A DNA stretch of 64,000 nucleotides from Sphaerimonospora sp050942215 (GTDB lineage Bacteria; Actinomycetota; Actinomycetes; Streptosporangiales; Streptosporangiaceae): positions 4,340,001 to 4,404,000 of the forward strand of contig NZ_CP192056.1 of assembly GCF_050942215.1 (NCBI RefSeq), given 5' to 3'. How positions within the stretch are numbered: the stretch's first letter is position 1; each line of letters begins with the position of its first letter. A program made the position numbers and the translations under genes. Of this stretch, positions 34,274-43,375 are shown one piece after another. The notes under the pieces were generated by a model that was not told the DNA's origin, made no database searches, and saw only the letters and a list, made by a program, of their open reading frames with translations.

Positions 34274-34620
34274 TCACCGGGTTTCCAGGGCGAGGGAGTG
34301 AGAGCGCAGCACCGGCCAAGGCGCGAAGGAGGCCGCGGCCATCACCCCAAAATAGAGCCAACTGCCGCCGCTGAGCAGCACGCCGCCAATGATGGGGCCG
34401 GCGAAGAATCCCAGATAGCGAAGTTCCAGGGCCCCGAAGAAGGCTCCCTTCTCACCATCCGGCACGATGCGGTGAGTGATGAGGTCGGCTATCGGCATGA
34501 GTATCGCCTTCGCCGACGGTCCACGTGAGTACGCCGGTCAACAGTACCGAAAGACGGCCCTGTGAGATCCCCCAGCAGATGAAGGCCATGGCAAAACCGA
34601 TACAGCCGACCGCATCTGGG
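34274..34620 (-). pseudogene. MFS transporter C-terminal remnant, frameshifted
   Basis: One frame reads MPIADLITHRIVPDGEKGAF and then FFAGPIIGGVLLSGGSWLYFG, the last two helices of an MFS exporter. The preceding helix (FICWGISQGRLSVLL, LTWTVGE) is in another frame, with the shift near 34505. The first two thirds of the gene are absent. Composition is less GC-rich than the neighbours. Confidence 0.7.
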
Positions 34621-34974
34621 CCCAAAGCGATTCTCCTGCTTCGGTGAACGTTACCGAGGGCTCGGCCTCGATCTCATCTAGGCCCTGCTTGAGCAGAAGA
34701 GCATTCTTCTGAGTCAGCTCTCCATGGATCTCCACGCCAGTTTGTGCATACGCACGACGGTGGAAGGAAGTGATTCGAGCGAAGGCATGAACGGCCATAA
34801 GCATGCCCCATAGAGGTCGTGCGTCCTTGCGGACAGGGGAGGTGAATGTGGCCCCTTCAGCGACAGTCACCAGGGGGTCGAGTTCCAGGATCAGCCGTCG
34901 TCGGCCAGGTATGCGAGGGACTCTGGCCAGTTCCCACCCCTTTTCCGGTTGTCGTGTGGATCCCGGCGCAGCCT
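34621..34974 (-). pseudogene. Unrecognised coding remnant
   Basis: An open stretch translates to WELARVPRIPG, RRLILELDPLVTVAEGATF and WGMLMAVHAFARITSFHRRA, with coding-like character but no start of its own. It abuts the F420 reductase gene. I do not recognise the family. Lower GC than its surroundings suggests foreign, decayed DNA. Confidence 0.4.
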
Positions 34975-35661
34975 CTAATTGATGTCGGTGATGCGGATGC
35001 CGGCGTGCGCCTTGTAGCGCCGGTTGATCGAGATCAGGTTCGCGGTCAGCGCCTCCACCTGGTGGGCGTTGCGCAGGCGGCCCCCGTACACGCCGCGGAA
35101 TCCGGGGATGCGCCCGGCGAGCGCCCGCACGATGTCGGTCGCCTCGCGGTCGTCGCCGAGCACGAGCACGTCCAGGTCGATCTGGTCGACCTCCGGGTCG
35201 AGCAGCAGGACGGCGGACACGTGGTGGAAGGCCGCGACCACGCGGCTGCCGGTCAGCACCGCCGCCGCCTGCTGTGCCGCGCTGCCCTCCTCGACGGGCA
35301 GGGCGTAGGCCCCCCGCTTGTCGAAGCCGAGCGGGTTCACGCAGTCGATCACGATCTTGCCGGAGAGCTCGTCGCGCAGGGACTCCAGCAGCGCCCGATG
35401 GCCGTCCCACGGCACGGCGACGATCACGATGTCGGCCTCGGCCGCGACCGCGGCGTTCTCGGCGCCCCGTGTGCGCGTCCCCGGGGCGGCGACGGCGCGT
35501 GCCGCCTCCTCGGCCCGCTCGGCGCTACGCGAGCCGATCAGCACGGTGTGACCGGCCAGCGAGAACCGGCGCGCCAGTCCCTTCCCCTGGTCGCCGGTCC
35601 CGCCGAGGATGCCGATGATCAGCCCGTCGACGTCGGGCAGGTCGGTTCTGTGCTCACCCAT
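34975..35661 (-). CDS. npdG: NADPH-dependent F420 reductase
   Basis: 228-aa Rossmann protein that exchanges hydride between F420 and NADP+. The N-terminal GILGGTGDQGKGLARRFSLAG loop and IGSRSAERAEEAA region, the VPWDGHRALLESL and NPLGFDKRGAYALP segments and the C-terminal NRRYKAHAGIRITD are characteristic of NpdG. It implies coenzyme F420 in this organism. The gene's 3' end abuts the decayed region. It is separated from the lipase gene upstream by 21 bases on the same strand. Confidence 0.9.
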   Translation of the reverse strand: MGEHRTDLPDVDGLIIGILGGTGDQGKGLARRFSLAGHTVLIGSRSAERAEEAARAVAAPGTRTRGAENAAVAAEADIVIVAVPWDGHRALLESLRDELSGKIVIDCVNPLGFDKRGAYALPVEEGSAAQQAAAVLTGSRVVAAFHHVSAVLLLDPEVDQIDLDVLVLGDDREATDIVRALAGRIPGFRGVYGGRLRNAHQVEALTANLISINRRYKAHAGIRITDIN

Positions 35662-35682
35662 GAGCCAGATGATGCCAGTCGG

Positions 35683-36846
35683 CTAACAGTTGCTCACCAC
35701 CGGGAGGCCGAGAACGCGCGAGGCCAGCCAGGCGACCGCCAGCGGCGCGCCCTCGACCGCGCCCAGGACGTGGCTCCCGGCGGGCAGTCCGGTCCACAGC
35801 ACCTTCGCGCCGCCGGAGCAGTACTCTTCGCGCAGCGTCCTGCCCACGCCGTACGGAATGATCTCGTCGCCCTTGGCGTGGTAGAGGAACAGCGGCACCC
35901 GGGGCGTGGTCGTGCCCAGCCGGTTCTCCAGGAGGCGCGCCTGCCACTCCGGCCGGTGCATGACGTCGGTCGTGGTCAGCTCGGCGAGGCGGCGTCCGGC
36001 GAGCTTGTCGCGCAGGTCGGCGACGCAGTCGTCGCGGGCGTCGGCGAACAGCGCCGCCCCCTCGGGGGTGAGGTGGCGGTCCAGCGACAGCTCCGGGTAG
36101 GCCGCGTCGAGCCCGGCGCCCGCCGCCGCGGCGAGCCCGAAGTCGGAGGTGCCGTCGAGGTGCTCGCCGACGGCCTGCAGATCCGCCGGGACGCCGCCCG
36201 CCGCCACACCCTTGAGCCGCAGCTCGGGGGCGTAGGACGGCTGGAGCTGGGCCGCCCAGGCGGCCGAGGAGCCGCCCTGGGAGTAGCCCATCACCACGAC
36301 GGGTGCGCCGTCGGAGAGGCCGGCCTCCGGCACCCTCATCGCCGCCCTGATCGAGTCGAGCACGGCGTGGCCCTGGGACGCGCCCACCATGTACGTGTGG
36401 TCACCCGGCGTGCCGAGCCCCTCGTAGTCGGTCACCGCCACCGCCCAGCCCTTGAGCAGCATCAGGCTGATGATCGCGAGCTCGGCCTCGGTGCCCCGCG
36501 CCATGGCCGCCGAGGGCGCGCACTCGTCGCCCAGTCCGTGGGTGCCCACGGCGTATCCGACGATCGGCCGCTTTCCGGCCGCGTAGGCGGACCTGGGCAC
36601 CAGCAGCGTGCCGGAGACGATGTCGGCGGCGCCGGTCGCCGAGGTGGACCGGTAGCGCAGGTGCCAGGCCCTGACCGGCGCCTCCAGCAGCTTCCCCGGC
36701 GCGAGGTAGACGGGGGTGGGAACGGCCTCCACCACGTCGCCGGCCGCGTCCGCCCGGGCGATGCCGCCCGCCCTCGGGCCGAAAAGGACCGGCAGGAGCA
36801 GAAGTGCTCCGATCGTCGACATGATGGCGCGAACGCGAATGCTCAT
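35683..36846 (-). CDS. Secreted LIP-family lipase/esterase
   Basis: 387-aa alpha/beta hydrolase of the secretory lipase (LIP) family. A signal peptide (IMSTIGALLLLPVLFGP, likely cleavage near residue 32 after ARA) is followed by AYAAGKRPIVGYAVGTHGLG, the nucleophile elbow VVMGYSQGGSSAAWAA, and the acid/His region (FLYHAKGDEIIPYG, PAGSHVLGAVEGAP). Probably exported and active on esters or triglycerides. The downstream npdG gene is close but unrelated in function. Confidence 0.88.
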   Translation of the reverse strand: MSIRVRAIMSTIGALLLLPVLFGPRAGGIARADAAGDVVEAVPTPVYLAPGKLLEAPVRAWHLRYRSTSATGAADIVSGTLLVPRSAYAAGKRPIVGYAVGTHGLGDECAPSAAMARGTEAELAIISLMLLKGWAVAVTDYEGLGTPGDHTYMVGASQGHAVLDSIRAAMRVPEAGLSDGAPVVVMGYSQGGSSAAWAAQLQPSYAPELRLKGVAAGGVPADLQAVGEHLDGTSDFGLAAAAGAGLDAAYPELSLDRHLTPEGAALFADARDDCVADLRDKLAGRRLAELTTTDVMHRPEWQARLLENRLGTTTPRVPLFLYHAKGDEIIPYGVGRTLREEYCSGGAKVLWTGLPAGSHVLGAVEGAPLAVAWLASRVLGLPVVSNC

Positions 36847-36975
36847 ATGCCCGCCTTCCGGCGACTCTATTACTGTTCGACGACGCGCCCTTGGGCCGAT
36901 CGTTACTTCGAGTCAACGTCTTGTCAAGAACCGAATCACGAGACTTCACGCCGTAGTGTCAGGCAACATGGCCGC

Positions 36976-37554
36976 ATGGACGCCGCATCCGTGAGCCTGC
37001 TCCGTGAGGTGCTCGCCGGCTCGGGCTGGGTGGAACGCACCCGCGAACTGGGGCTGGCGCTCCGGGCCACCCGGTCGCCCGGCGGGCTGCTCGTCGTCGG
37101 CTCGCCCGGCGAGGAACCCTGGCATGTCACCGCCCACCTCGACGACGAGGCCCGGCTGTCCGGGCTCTCCCAGCTCGCACCCACCCTCGTGCGCTGGGCA
37201 CCGCCCCTGAACGCACCGCCTCACCTGCGCATCGGACTGGACCGCTTGCGGGACGCCCAGCGTGGGGAGACTCTCTTCGTGGTCACAGAACGGCAGACCC
37301 CGGTGCCGCTGCTCGAGCGGGTCGACGACGCGCGCCGCACCGGCGCGACGATCCTCGCCCTCGACGGCGGCGATCCGGAGCTCGAGTCGCTGGCCCACGA
37401 CGCGATAGCCGTACCGGGGGAAGGCGCCCCGCTCAGCTTCGACGGCGCCCAGCACCTGGTGAGCACAGCCGCCGGGGAGACCCGGCGGCTCGGCCTGCGA
37501 GAACGGCTCGCGCGGCTCGCCGACCGGATCAGCGGGCCTCGGGTGAACGATTGA
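36976..37554 (+). CDS. SIS-like hypothetical protein
   Basis: 192-aa protein, no membrane segment. The C-terminal half (ETLFVVTERQTPVPLLERV, GATILALDGGDPELESLAHD, AIAVPGEG) resembles a phosphosugar-isomerase (SIS) fold; the N-terminal half is unassigned. The start is uncertain. ATG 36976 gives this frame, but a TAGTGT hexamer sits 8 bases before ATG 36968, which is out of frame and opens only an 8-codon ORF. Function unknown. Confidence 0.6.
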   Translation: MDAASVSLLREVLAGSGWVERTRELGLALRATRSPGGLLVVGSPGEEPWHVTAHLDDEARLSGLSQLAPTLVRWAPPLNAPPHLRIGLDRLRDAQRGETLFVVTERQTPVPLLERVDDARRTGATILALDGGDPELESLAHDAIAVPGEGAPLSFDGAQHLVSTAAGETRRLGLRERLARLADRISGPRVND

Positions 37555-37578
37555 GCGAGCGAGTGAGGGAGCACGACG

Positions 37579-37842
37579 ATGTCCACCCTCATCACGATCA
37601 TCGGCATGATCGGCGCCCTGGTCCTGCTGTGCGGCTACATGATGGTGTCGGCGCGGAAACTGTCCGGGGACGGGCTGCCGTACCAGCTGCTCAACTTCGG
37701 CGGCGGGATCGCACTGATGATCAACAGTGCGTACCATTCGGCCTGGCCGTCCGCGATCCTCAACATGGTGTGGAGCGGGGTCGGGGTCATCACCATCGGC
37801 CGGGTCGTGGCCGGGCGCGCGGCGAGGCGGCCCGGCCTGTGA
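37579..37842 (+). CDS. Small membrane protein, CBU_0592-like
   Basis: 87-aa protein with about three hydrophobic segments (LITIIGMIGALVLLCGYMM, LLNFGGGIALMINSAYH, ILNMVWSGVGVITIG) and the family-like word GDGLPYQLLNFGGG. CBU_0592-type proteins are small conserved membrane proteins of unknown role. It follows the SIS-like gene by 24 bases, with GAGGGAGCACG as a possible RBS. Confidence 0.75.
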   Translation: MSTLITIIGMIGALVLLCGYMMVSARKLSGDGLPYQLLNFGGGIALMINSAYHSAWPSAILNMVWSGVGVITIGRVVAGRAARRPGL

Positions 37843-37846
37843 TCGG

Positions 37847-38026
37847 TCAGTCCTCTTCCCACTCCCTGTCCTGCTCGGCCCAGGCCTTGTTGCGCTCCGC
37901 CGCCCGCTGCATGGCCTGGGCGGCGATCTCCTCCGACTCGTAGGGGCCGAGCCGGTCCTTGTTGGGACAGGCCTTCTCTGGCTCGACCCGCATGTGCTTC
38001 AGGCAGAACCACCATTGATCGCTCAC
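37847..38026 (-). CDS. Conserved small protein, 59 aa
   Basis: GTG-started frame reading SDQWWFCLKHMRVEPEKAC, then CPNKDRLGPYESEEIAAQAM and ending in EEWEED-like acidic residues (AEQDREWEED). It is recognisable as a conserved actinobacterial small protein (WFCLKH and DRLGPY signatures), with a C-x2-H ... C pattern that could bind metal. Function unknown. It converges with the CBU_0592-like gene and is divergent from map (42-base spacer). Confidence 0.75.
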   Translation of the reverse strand: MSDQWWFCLKHMRVEPEKACPNKDRLGPYESEEIAAQAMQRAAERNKAWAEQDREWEED

Positions 38027-38055
38027 GCCTTAATCGTGCCCCCTGCCGCCGCAAC

Positions 38056-38061
38056 TAGACT
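38056..38061 (+). promoter_or_regulatory. Putative leaderless -10 of map
   Basis: TAGACT lies 7 bases before the map ATG. Confidence 0.5.
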
Positions 38062-38068
38062 TGTCGGC

Positions 38069-38917
38069 ATGACGACGCTGCTCCGCCCTGGGCGAATCTC
38101 GCCCACCCGCAAGGTCCCCGCCCACATTCCCCGTCCTGAGTACGTGGGGAAGGCCGAACCGAAACGGGGCGACAGCGACGTCCAGACCGCCGAGACCATC
38201 GAGAAGATGCGGATCGCCGGGCGGATCGCCGGCCAGGCCCTGGAGGAGGTCGGCAGGCACGTCGCGCCCGGCGTGACCACTGACGAGCTCGACCGGATCG
38301 GCCACGAGTTCCTCTGCGACCACGGCGCCTACCCATCGACGCTGGGCTACCGCGGCTATCCGAAGTCGCTGTGCACCTCGATCAACGAGGTGATCTGCCA
38401 TGGCATCCCGGACGACACCGTGCTGCGCGACGGCGACATCGTCAACGTGGACATCACCGCCTACATCGGCGGGGTGCACGGCGACACCGACGCGACCTTC
38501 CTCGTGGGCGAGGTCGACGAGGAGTCACGGCTGCTGGTCGAGCGCACCCGCACGGCGATGATGCGGGCGATCAAGGCCGTGGCGCCGGGACGGCAGCTCA
38601 ACGTCGTCGGCCGGGTGATCGAGGCCTACGCCAAGCGCTTCGGCTACGGCGTGGTCCGCGACTTCACCGGCCACGGCATCGGCGCCACGTTCCACTCCGG
38701 GCTGATCGTCCCGCACTACGACGACCCCTCGCTGTCGGTGACCATGGTGCCGGGGATGACGTTCACGATCGAGCCGATGCTCACGCTGGGCACCATCGAA
38801 TACGAGATCTGGCCCGATCAGTGGACGGCCGTGACCAAGGATCGCAAGCGCACCGCCCAGTTCGAGCACACGATCCTGGTCACCGAATCAGGCCACGAGA
38901 TCCTCACTCTCCCCTGA
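38069..38917 (+). CDS. map: Methionine aminopeptidase, type I
   Basis: Removes the initiator Met. The 282-aa product has the five metal ligands in VNVDITAYIGGVHGDTDATF, GHGIGATFHSG, FTIEPML and FEHTILVTE. The 40-residue N-terminal extension (RPGRISPTRKVPAHIPRPEY) with PxxP words marks the type Ic group of actinobacteria. ATG 38069 was chosen for the leaderless hexamer and the family-typical extension. The 3' end overlaps the convergent ATPase gene by 14 bases. Confidence 0.95.
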   Translation: MTTLLRPGRISPTRKVPAHIPRPEYVGKAEPKRGDSDVQTAETIEKMRIAGRIAGQALEEVGRHVAPGVTTDELDRIGHEFLCDHGAYPSTLGYRGYPKSLCTSINEVICHGIPDDTVLRDGDIVNVDITAYIGGVHGDTDATFLVGEVDEESRLLVERTRTAMMRAIKAVAPGRQLNVVGRVIEAYAKRFGYGVVRDFTGHGIGATFHSGLIVPHYDDPSLSVTMVPGMTFTIEPMLTLGTIEYEIWPDQWTAVTKDRKRTAQFEHTILVTESGHEILTLP

Positions 38918-39377
38918 CGGGGATCACCCCGGTGACCGTGGTGCCGCCGCCGGGGACGCTGTTGATCGTCAGCCTGCCGCCGACCTCGCTGAACCTCGCG
39001 CGCATGACGGCCAGTCCGCGGCCGCCGTACCGCACGGCCTGATCGACCGCGAACCCGGCGCCGTCGTCGCTGACGGTCATCCGCAGACCGCCCGCGCCCA
39101 CGGTGACGGCGATCGACACGTGCGTGGCCCCGCTGTGCCGCTCCACGTTGGCCAGAGCCTCGACGAGGGTGTCGTACACGACGCGGGCGAGATCGACGGC
39201 CACCGTCCGTCCGGGCAGGGCCCATACTTCGACCGTTATGCCGGACCTGTCCGTCCAGTCGGAGAGATAGTCCTCCAGGTTCTGGCTGAACCCCTCGCCT
39301 TCGCGCAGGCGAACTTCCTTGGACACCGTCGCCCCTCCCGACCGGATGCGGGCCTCCAGGTCGTGTTCAGCGGACAC
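38904..39377 (-). CDS. Orphan histidine-kinase-like ATPase domain
   Basis: 157-aa protein that is essentially one HATPase_c domain: VYDTLVEALANVERHSGATHVSI (in two parts: N box), VSDDGAGF, and GGRGLAVMRARFSEVGG. The first 50 residues (LEDYLSDWTDRSGITVEVWALPG region) look like the tail of a NarL-partner kinase, but there is no phosphoacceptor His region and no sensor. It is 56 bases downstream of the copD/ctaG gene on the same strand. Its role is unknown; an anti-sigma-like or signalling remnant are both possible. Confidence 0.7.
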   Translation of the reverse strand: MSAEHDLEARIRSGGATVSKEVRLREGEGFSQNLEDYLSDWTDRSGITVEVWALPGRTVAVDLARVVYDTLVEALANVERHSGATHVSIAVTVGAGGLRMTVSDDGAGFAVDQAVRYGGRGLAVMRARFSEVGGRLTINSVPGGGTTVTGVIPVRGE

Positions 39378-39433
39378 TCCCTGGGCTTACGTGATTCCCA
39401 TTCTGGAGTAATACCACTCGGAGAGGAGGTGAC

Positions 39434-41431
39434 CTACTGCCCCGCCGCGGCGTCTCGCTTGTTCAGCTCGGCCAGGTAGTCGTTGTAGGCGTCGAGTTCG
39501 GCGTTGCCGGTGCCGCCGGTCTTCGCGGCGATGGCGTCGGCCCGCCGGTCGTCACGGCGAGCCGTGCGGTCGTCGGCCCGCCACCACTGGGCGCCGAGGG
39601 CCAGCAGCACGATCAGGGTCGGGATCTCGCCGAAGGCCCAGGCGATCGCCCCGCCGGTCGACTGGTCGGCCAGCGAGGACGCCCCCCAGGTGCGGCCGAG
39701 CTGATCGTAGTAGTCGGCGGCCAGGACGGTGCCCATGCTCATCACGGCGATCCCGAAGAACGCGTGGAACGGCATCGTGACCATGAGCAGCAGCAGCCGC
39801 CCGAAGTGGGGCAGCTTGTTCGGCGCCGGATCGACGCCGATGATCACCCAGAAGAACAGACAGCCGCTGAGCAGGAAGTGCACCATCATCACGAGATGCC
39901 CGATGTGCTCCTTCATCGCCGAGCCGAACAGCGGCGTGAAGTAGAGCACGAACATGGACGCCACGAAGATCGCCGTCGCGATGGCGGGATGGGTGTAGAA
40001 CTTCACGACGCGGCTGTGCAGGATCACCGTGAGCCACTCGCGCGGCCCCCGGTCGCCCCGCCGTACGGCCGGCTTGAGCGCGCGCAGCGCGAGCGTGACC
40101 GGCGCGCCGAGAACCAGGAAGATCGGTACCAGCATCGCGAGGATCATGTGTTCGGTCATGTGCACGCTGAACAGCACGGGCCCGTAACGGGCCACCCCGC
40201 TCTGCGTGGTCAGCACCAGGATCACGATGGCGATGAGCCAGCTCACCGTGCGTCCCCACGGCCAGCGGTCGCCGCGGCGCAGCAGGCGTACGACGCCCGC
40301 GGCGTACAGTCCGGCGAGCACGGCGGCGAGCGTGGCGAAGAACAGGTCGAACCACCACAGCGTCAGCAGGTTGCCCAGGGTCACCGGGGGCGGCACCAGG
40401 TAGCCGAGCAGCTGGAACGCGCGGTCCAGGGGGACGTCGACCGGCGGCGGCGGGGTACGCGACAGCGTCACGCCGAGGCTGATCGTGACCGCCATCAGCA
40501 GGATCTCGCCGAGGGCGAGCTGCAGGAACGCGTGCGGCTTCCCGGACGTCAGCCGCGGCAGCGTCCTGACGCGGTGGCGCCACCCCATGAACCCGAGCAC
40601 GAAGAACGCGACCGTCTTGGCCACGAGGAGCAGGCCGTACGCCGAGGTGAACAGCGCGCCCACCGATTCGAGCCGGGCGGCCGTGCCGGCGACGCCGGAC
40701 ACGCCCACGCCGATGAAGCACCACAACGCCATGCGGGAGAAGCGGTCGGCCGCGACGCCGAGGTGGCTCTGCCCGCGTAGCCCGTGCACGCACAGGACGC
40801 CGAGCCCGCCCACCCACAGCGCGAAGAACAGCACGTGGAACGCGACAGAGGTGATGGCGAGCCCGTGGTTCGGTGAGGAGGCCGAGTGACCGGTGAGCGG
40901 CGGCGGCAGCAGCGTGACCAGCGAGAACACCAGCAGCCCCGCGGCGGCGCCGGCGGTGATCGCGCCCCGGGAGAACAGGGCGATGGCGACGGCGAACAGC
41001 ACCACCAGCGTGAGCGCGACGCCCTGCGACGTCTGGCTCGCGTAGCTGGTCAGCATGGAGCCGTCGAGGATCTCGCCGACCGGCTGGCCGAACGTGTCCG
41101 ACGCGCCGAAGACCAGCGCGCCGGCCGCGCCGGCGGCCCAGGCGAGCGCCGTCCACGACGCGGCCCTGACATAGGTCTGCGCGGCTCGGCCGAGCAGGCC
41201 CTTGTCATTGGGCAGGAAGGTCGCTGCGGCGGCCAGCAGCCCCACCGTCAGCACCCCGGAGACGTCCACGGTGAGCTTCGAGAAGGGCAGCATCCACCGG
41301 GTGAGCGTGCCCTCGTCGGGCAGTCCTGGAATGATCCGCGGAGTGGCCGCGCCACTGACGATCATCGCGATCACCAGGGCGCCGACCGCCGCGCACAGTG
41401 CGGCGACGGTCAGGCGCGCCGCCCGATTCAC
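39434..41431 (-). CDS. CopD / cytochrome oxidase assembly CtaG fusion
   Basis: 665-aa polytopic membrane protein with two parts: an N-terminal CopD-like copper-resistance domain (about residues 150-330, including HSASSPNHGLAITSVAFHVL and WVGGLGVLCVHG) and a C-terminal CtaG-like domain (about 350-600, with SVHMTEHMILAMLVPIFLVLG and HFLLSGCLFFWVIIGVDP). Conserved His/Met residues in these segments would bind copper. It is coupled to copC by a GTGA overlap, and probably moves copper to cytochrome oxidase or imports it. Confidence 0.9.
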   Translation of the reverse strand: MNRAARLTVAALCAAVGALVIAMIVSGAATPRIIPGLPDEGTLTRWMLPFSKLTVDVSGVLTVGLLAAAATFLPNDKGLLGRAAQTYVRAASWTALAWAAGAAGALVFGASDTFGQPVGEILDGSMLTSYASQTSQGVALTLVVLFAVAIALFSRGAITAGAAAGLLVFSLVTLLPPPLTGHSASSPNHGLAITSVAFHVLFFALWVGGLGVLCVHGLRGQSHLGVAADRFSRMALWCFIGVGVSGVAGTAARLESVGALFTSAYGLLLVAKTVAFFVLGFMGWRHRVRTLPRLTSGKPHAFLQLALGEILLMAVTISLGVTLSRTPPPPVDVPLDRAFQLLGYLVPPPVTLGNLLTLWWFDLFFATLAAVLAGLYAAGVVRLLRRGDRWPWGRTVSWLIAIVILVLTTQSGVARYGPVLFSVHMTEHMILAMLVPIFLVLGAPVTLALRALKPAVRRGDRGPREWLTVILHSRVVKFYTHPAIATAIFVASMFVLYFTPLFGSAMKEHIGHLVMMVHFLLSGCLFFWVIIGVDPAPNKLPHFGRLLLLMVTMPFHAFFGIAVMSMGTVLAADYYDQLGRTWGASSLADQSTGGAIAWAFGEIPTLIVLLALGAQWWRADDRTARRDDRRADAIAAKTGGTGNAELDAYNDYLAELNKRDAAAGQ

Positions 41432-42039
41432 GACTTCTTCCGTAAGCTGAGGTACAACCCGATGCCGACTCCGGCGATCCCGAAGACCGCGGCCCAGGCC
41501 CAGCCGGGGATGCTCGCCTGGTCGCCCTGGGCCGCCGCCGTGTCCGTCGCGGCGACGTCGCCGGAGGCGTCCCGGGAATCTCCGGTGGTCTGCCCGCCCT
41601 CGGTCCCCTGGGAGTCGCCGGCCCCCGAAGACGCCTGAGCACCCGGAGCGGCCTCGGTGCCGGGGGCGTCCGGCGAACCGGTCACGGTGAAGGGGATCTC
41701 CCCCTCCACCGGGTGTCCGTCGGAGGAGACGATTCGCCAGGCGATCGTGTACTCGCCGGCGGGCACCGACGGCACCACCGCCTGGACGACCTTCGGGCCG
41801 TCGACCACGGGGTCGCCGCTCTCGTATCGCTTGCCGCCCGGCCCCTGTACGACCACGACGGGGAACCGTACAGATTCGGTGAACTCCAGAGTGACCTTGC
41901 TCAGGGTCTGAACCTGGGCGTTCTTCGCCGGATCGCTGCTTTTGAGCGAGGCGTGGGCCCGTACAGGGAGGGCGAACACCACCCCCAGCACAAGCGTCAC
42001 GATCAGTGCGGCGACGGAGGCAAGCGAGTGTTTTCTCAT
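41428..42039 (-). CDS. copC: CopC/YcnJ-type periplasmic copper protein
   Basis: 203-aa exported copper-binding protein. The signal peptide (LASVAALIVTLVLGVVFALP) ends at ARA/AHA, leaving the N-terminal His ligand in HASLKSSDPAKNAQV; the second ligand is in SSDGHPVEGEIPF. A Ser/Thr/Gly-rich linker and a C-terminal transmembrane anchor (WAWAAVFGIAGVGIGLYLSLRKK) follow. Operon with copD/ctaG. TAGCCT lies 9 bases before the ATG, with AGAGGTG as a possible RBS. Confidence 0.92.
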   Translation of the reverse strand: MRKHSLASVAALIVTLVLGVVFALPVRAHASLKSSDPAKNAQVQTLSKVTLEFTESVRFPVVVVQGPGGKRYESGDPVVDGPKVVQAVVPSVPAGEYTIAWRIVSSDGHPVEGEIPFTVTGSPDAPGTEAAPGAQASSGAGDSQGTEGGQTTGDSRDASGDVAATDTAAAQGDQASIPGWAWAAVFGIAGVGIGLYLSLRKKS

Positions 42040-42076
42040 GGCACCTCTAGGCTACCGAGCGGGGTAGCCGGTCGGA

Positions 42077-43375
42077 TCAGAGCCCCGCGCAGGCAAGCGC
42101 CCGGTGGTAGGCCTCGATGCTGCGGGCGCGATCGCCGACGCGATCGTGTATCTCCGCCGCCGCCAGCCAGTTCTCGGCCGTCTTGCGCGTCTGCGGCCCG
42201 TCCTCCAGCTTCTGTACGGCAGCGTTCAGTTCCGCTGTCGCGTCCTCGTCCCGATGCCGCATCCAATGCGCCTGGCCGAGCACCAGGTGCGCGTCGGTGA
42301 GCACGGCCCGGCTCGTCCCCTCGGCCGCCAGGTCGAGCGCGGCCTGGGCGTGCTCGGCCGCCTCGTCCAGATGGCCGAGCTCCATCTCGGCGCGCGCGAG
42401 GTAGAGCAGCGTCAGCGGGACCTCTCCGCGCGAGGCCGCGGACTCCTTCACGCCGTGCAGCACCCGCACCAGCAGATCGCGGGCGGTGAGTGCCTCGGCC
42501 GGGCGCGCGCGGAGCAGGAGGGTGGCATAGGCGCCGCGGAGCCTGGCGAGGTTGCGCGGCTCGCCGTTCTCCGACTGGATGGCCATCGCGCGTTCCATGA
42601 GAGGCATGGCCTCCTCGTCTGCGCCGACCAGCTCGGCGGTACGCGCGGCGTTCCAGCACGCGGCCACGATGGCGCGGGGCGTGCCGAGCCGCTCGGCGGC
42701 CGCCAGCAGCTCGGCGGCGAACTGCCTGGCGCGGAGCAGGTCGCCCCGCTCGTAGTAGACCGACAGAAGCGTCGAGCCGAGCTCGATCAGATCGTCGTTC
42801 CAGGACGGCTCGGCGGACGCCGGCCCGAGCGTCTCCTCGCCGATCCGCACCGCGGTCGCGAAGTCGCCGGAGTTGCGATGGCAGCGGCACAGCGCCAGGG
42901 CGATCTGGATGCGGCGTTCGGGCGACTGGCCCTCGGTGTCGCCCTCCCGGAGCGTGTTCAGCGCGGCTATCGCCTCCGGCAGGTCTCCACCGGCCTCGGC
43001 GGCGAGCGCGTAGCCGTACCGCGCGTCCTGCCGCAGCGAGGCCAGACCCACCAGGTTGTTGTCTTCGAGCAGCTCGGCGTATCGGCGCCTGGCCTCGGCG
43101 ACCTCACCGTTCTCCAGGGCGAGGCGGGCGAAGCGGAGCCCCAGCTCGAGGTCTTCCATCTGCTCGGCGGTGACCCCGTTGACCAGGAAGGTGAGCGAGC
43201 AGTCCAGCTTCTGGGCGAGCAGCTCGAGGACGGCGGGAGTCGGCGTCCGCTTCCCGCTCTCTATCAAGGAGACGTAGCTGTCCGACAACTCGGGATGAGC
43301 GAGCTGCGCCTGCGACAGACCCCGCTGCCGGCGGATCATCTTGATCCGCTCACCGACCAAACCTTGACTGGTCAC
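42077..43375 (-). CDS. XRE-family regulator with TPR domain
   Basis: About 432 aa. The N-terminal XRE helix-turn-helix (RIKMIRRQRGLSQAQLAHPE, SDSYVSLIESGKRTPTPAVL) is followed by a long TPR-like helical solenoid (AEARRRYAELLEDNNLVGLA, AAEHAQAALDLAAEGTSRA, RSIEAYHRALACAG). This is the architecture of peptide-responsive RRNPP regulators (Rap/NprR/PlcR type). GTG 43375 was chosen (AGAGG upstream, family-like start TSQGLVGERIK); the longer frame to 43432 lacks family support. It is divergent from the 41-aa secreted peptide at 43433, 57 bases between starts. Confidence 0.85.
   Translation of the reverse strand: MTSQGLVGERIKMIRRQRGLSQAQLAHPELSDSYVSLIESGKRTPTPAVLELLAQKLDCSLTFLVNGVTAEQMEDLELGLRFARLALENGEVAEARRRYAELLEDNNLVGLASLRQDARYGYALAAEAGGDLPEAIAALNTLREGDTEGQSPERRIQIALALCRCHRNSGDFATAVRIGEETLGPASAEPSWNDDLIELGSTLLSVYYERGDLLRARQFAAELLAAAERLGTPRAIVAACWNAARTAELVGADEEAMPLMERAMAIQSENGEPRNLARLRGAYATLLLRARPAEALTARDLLVRVLHGVKESAASRGEVPLTLLYLARAEMELGHLDEAAEHAQAALDLAAEGTSRAVLTDAHLVLGQAHWMRHRDEDATAELNAAVQKLEDGPQTRKTAENWLAAAEIHDRVGDRARSIEAYHRALACAGL

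Noticed and set aside
34846..36975. 900-codon rightward frame across 34846-37554
   Set aside because: It is a high-GC shadow of npdG and the lipase; only the part from 36976 looks like a gene.
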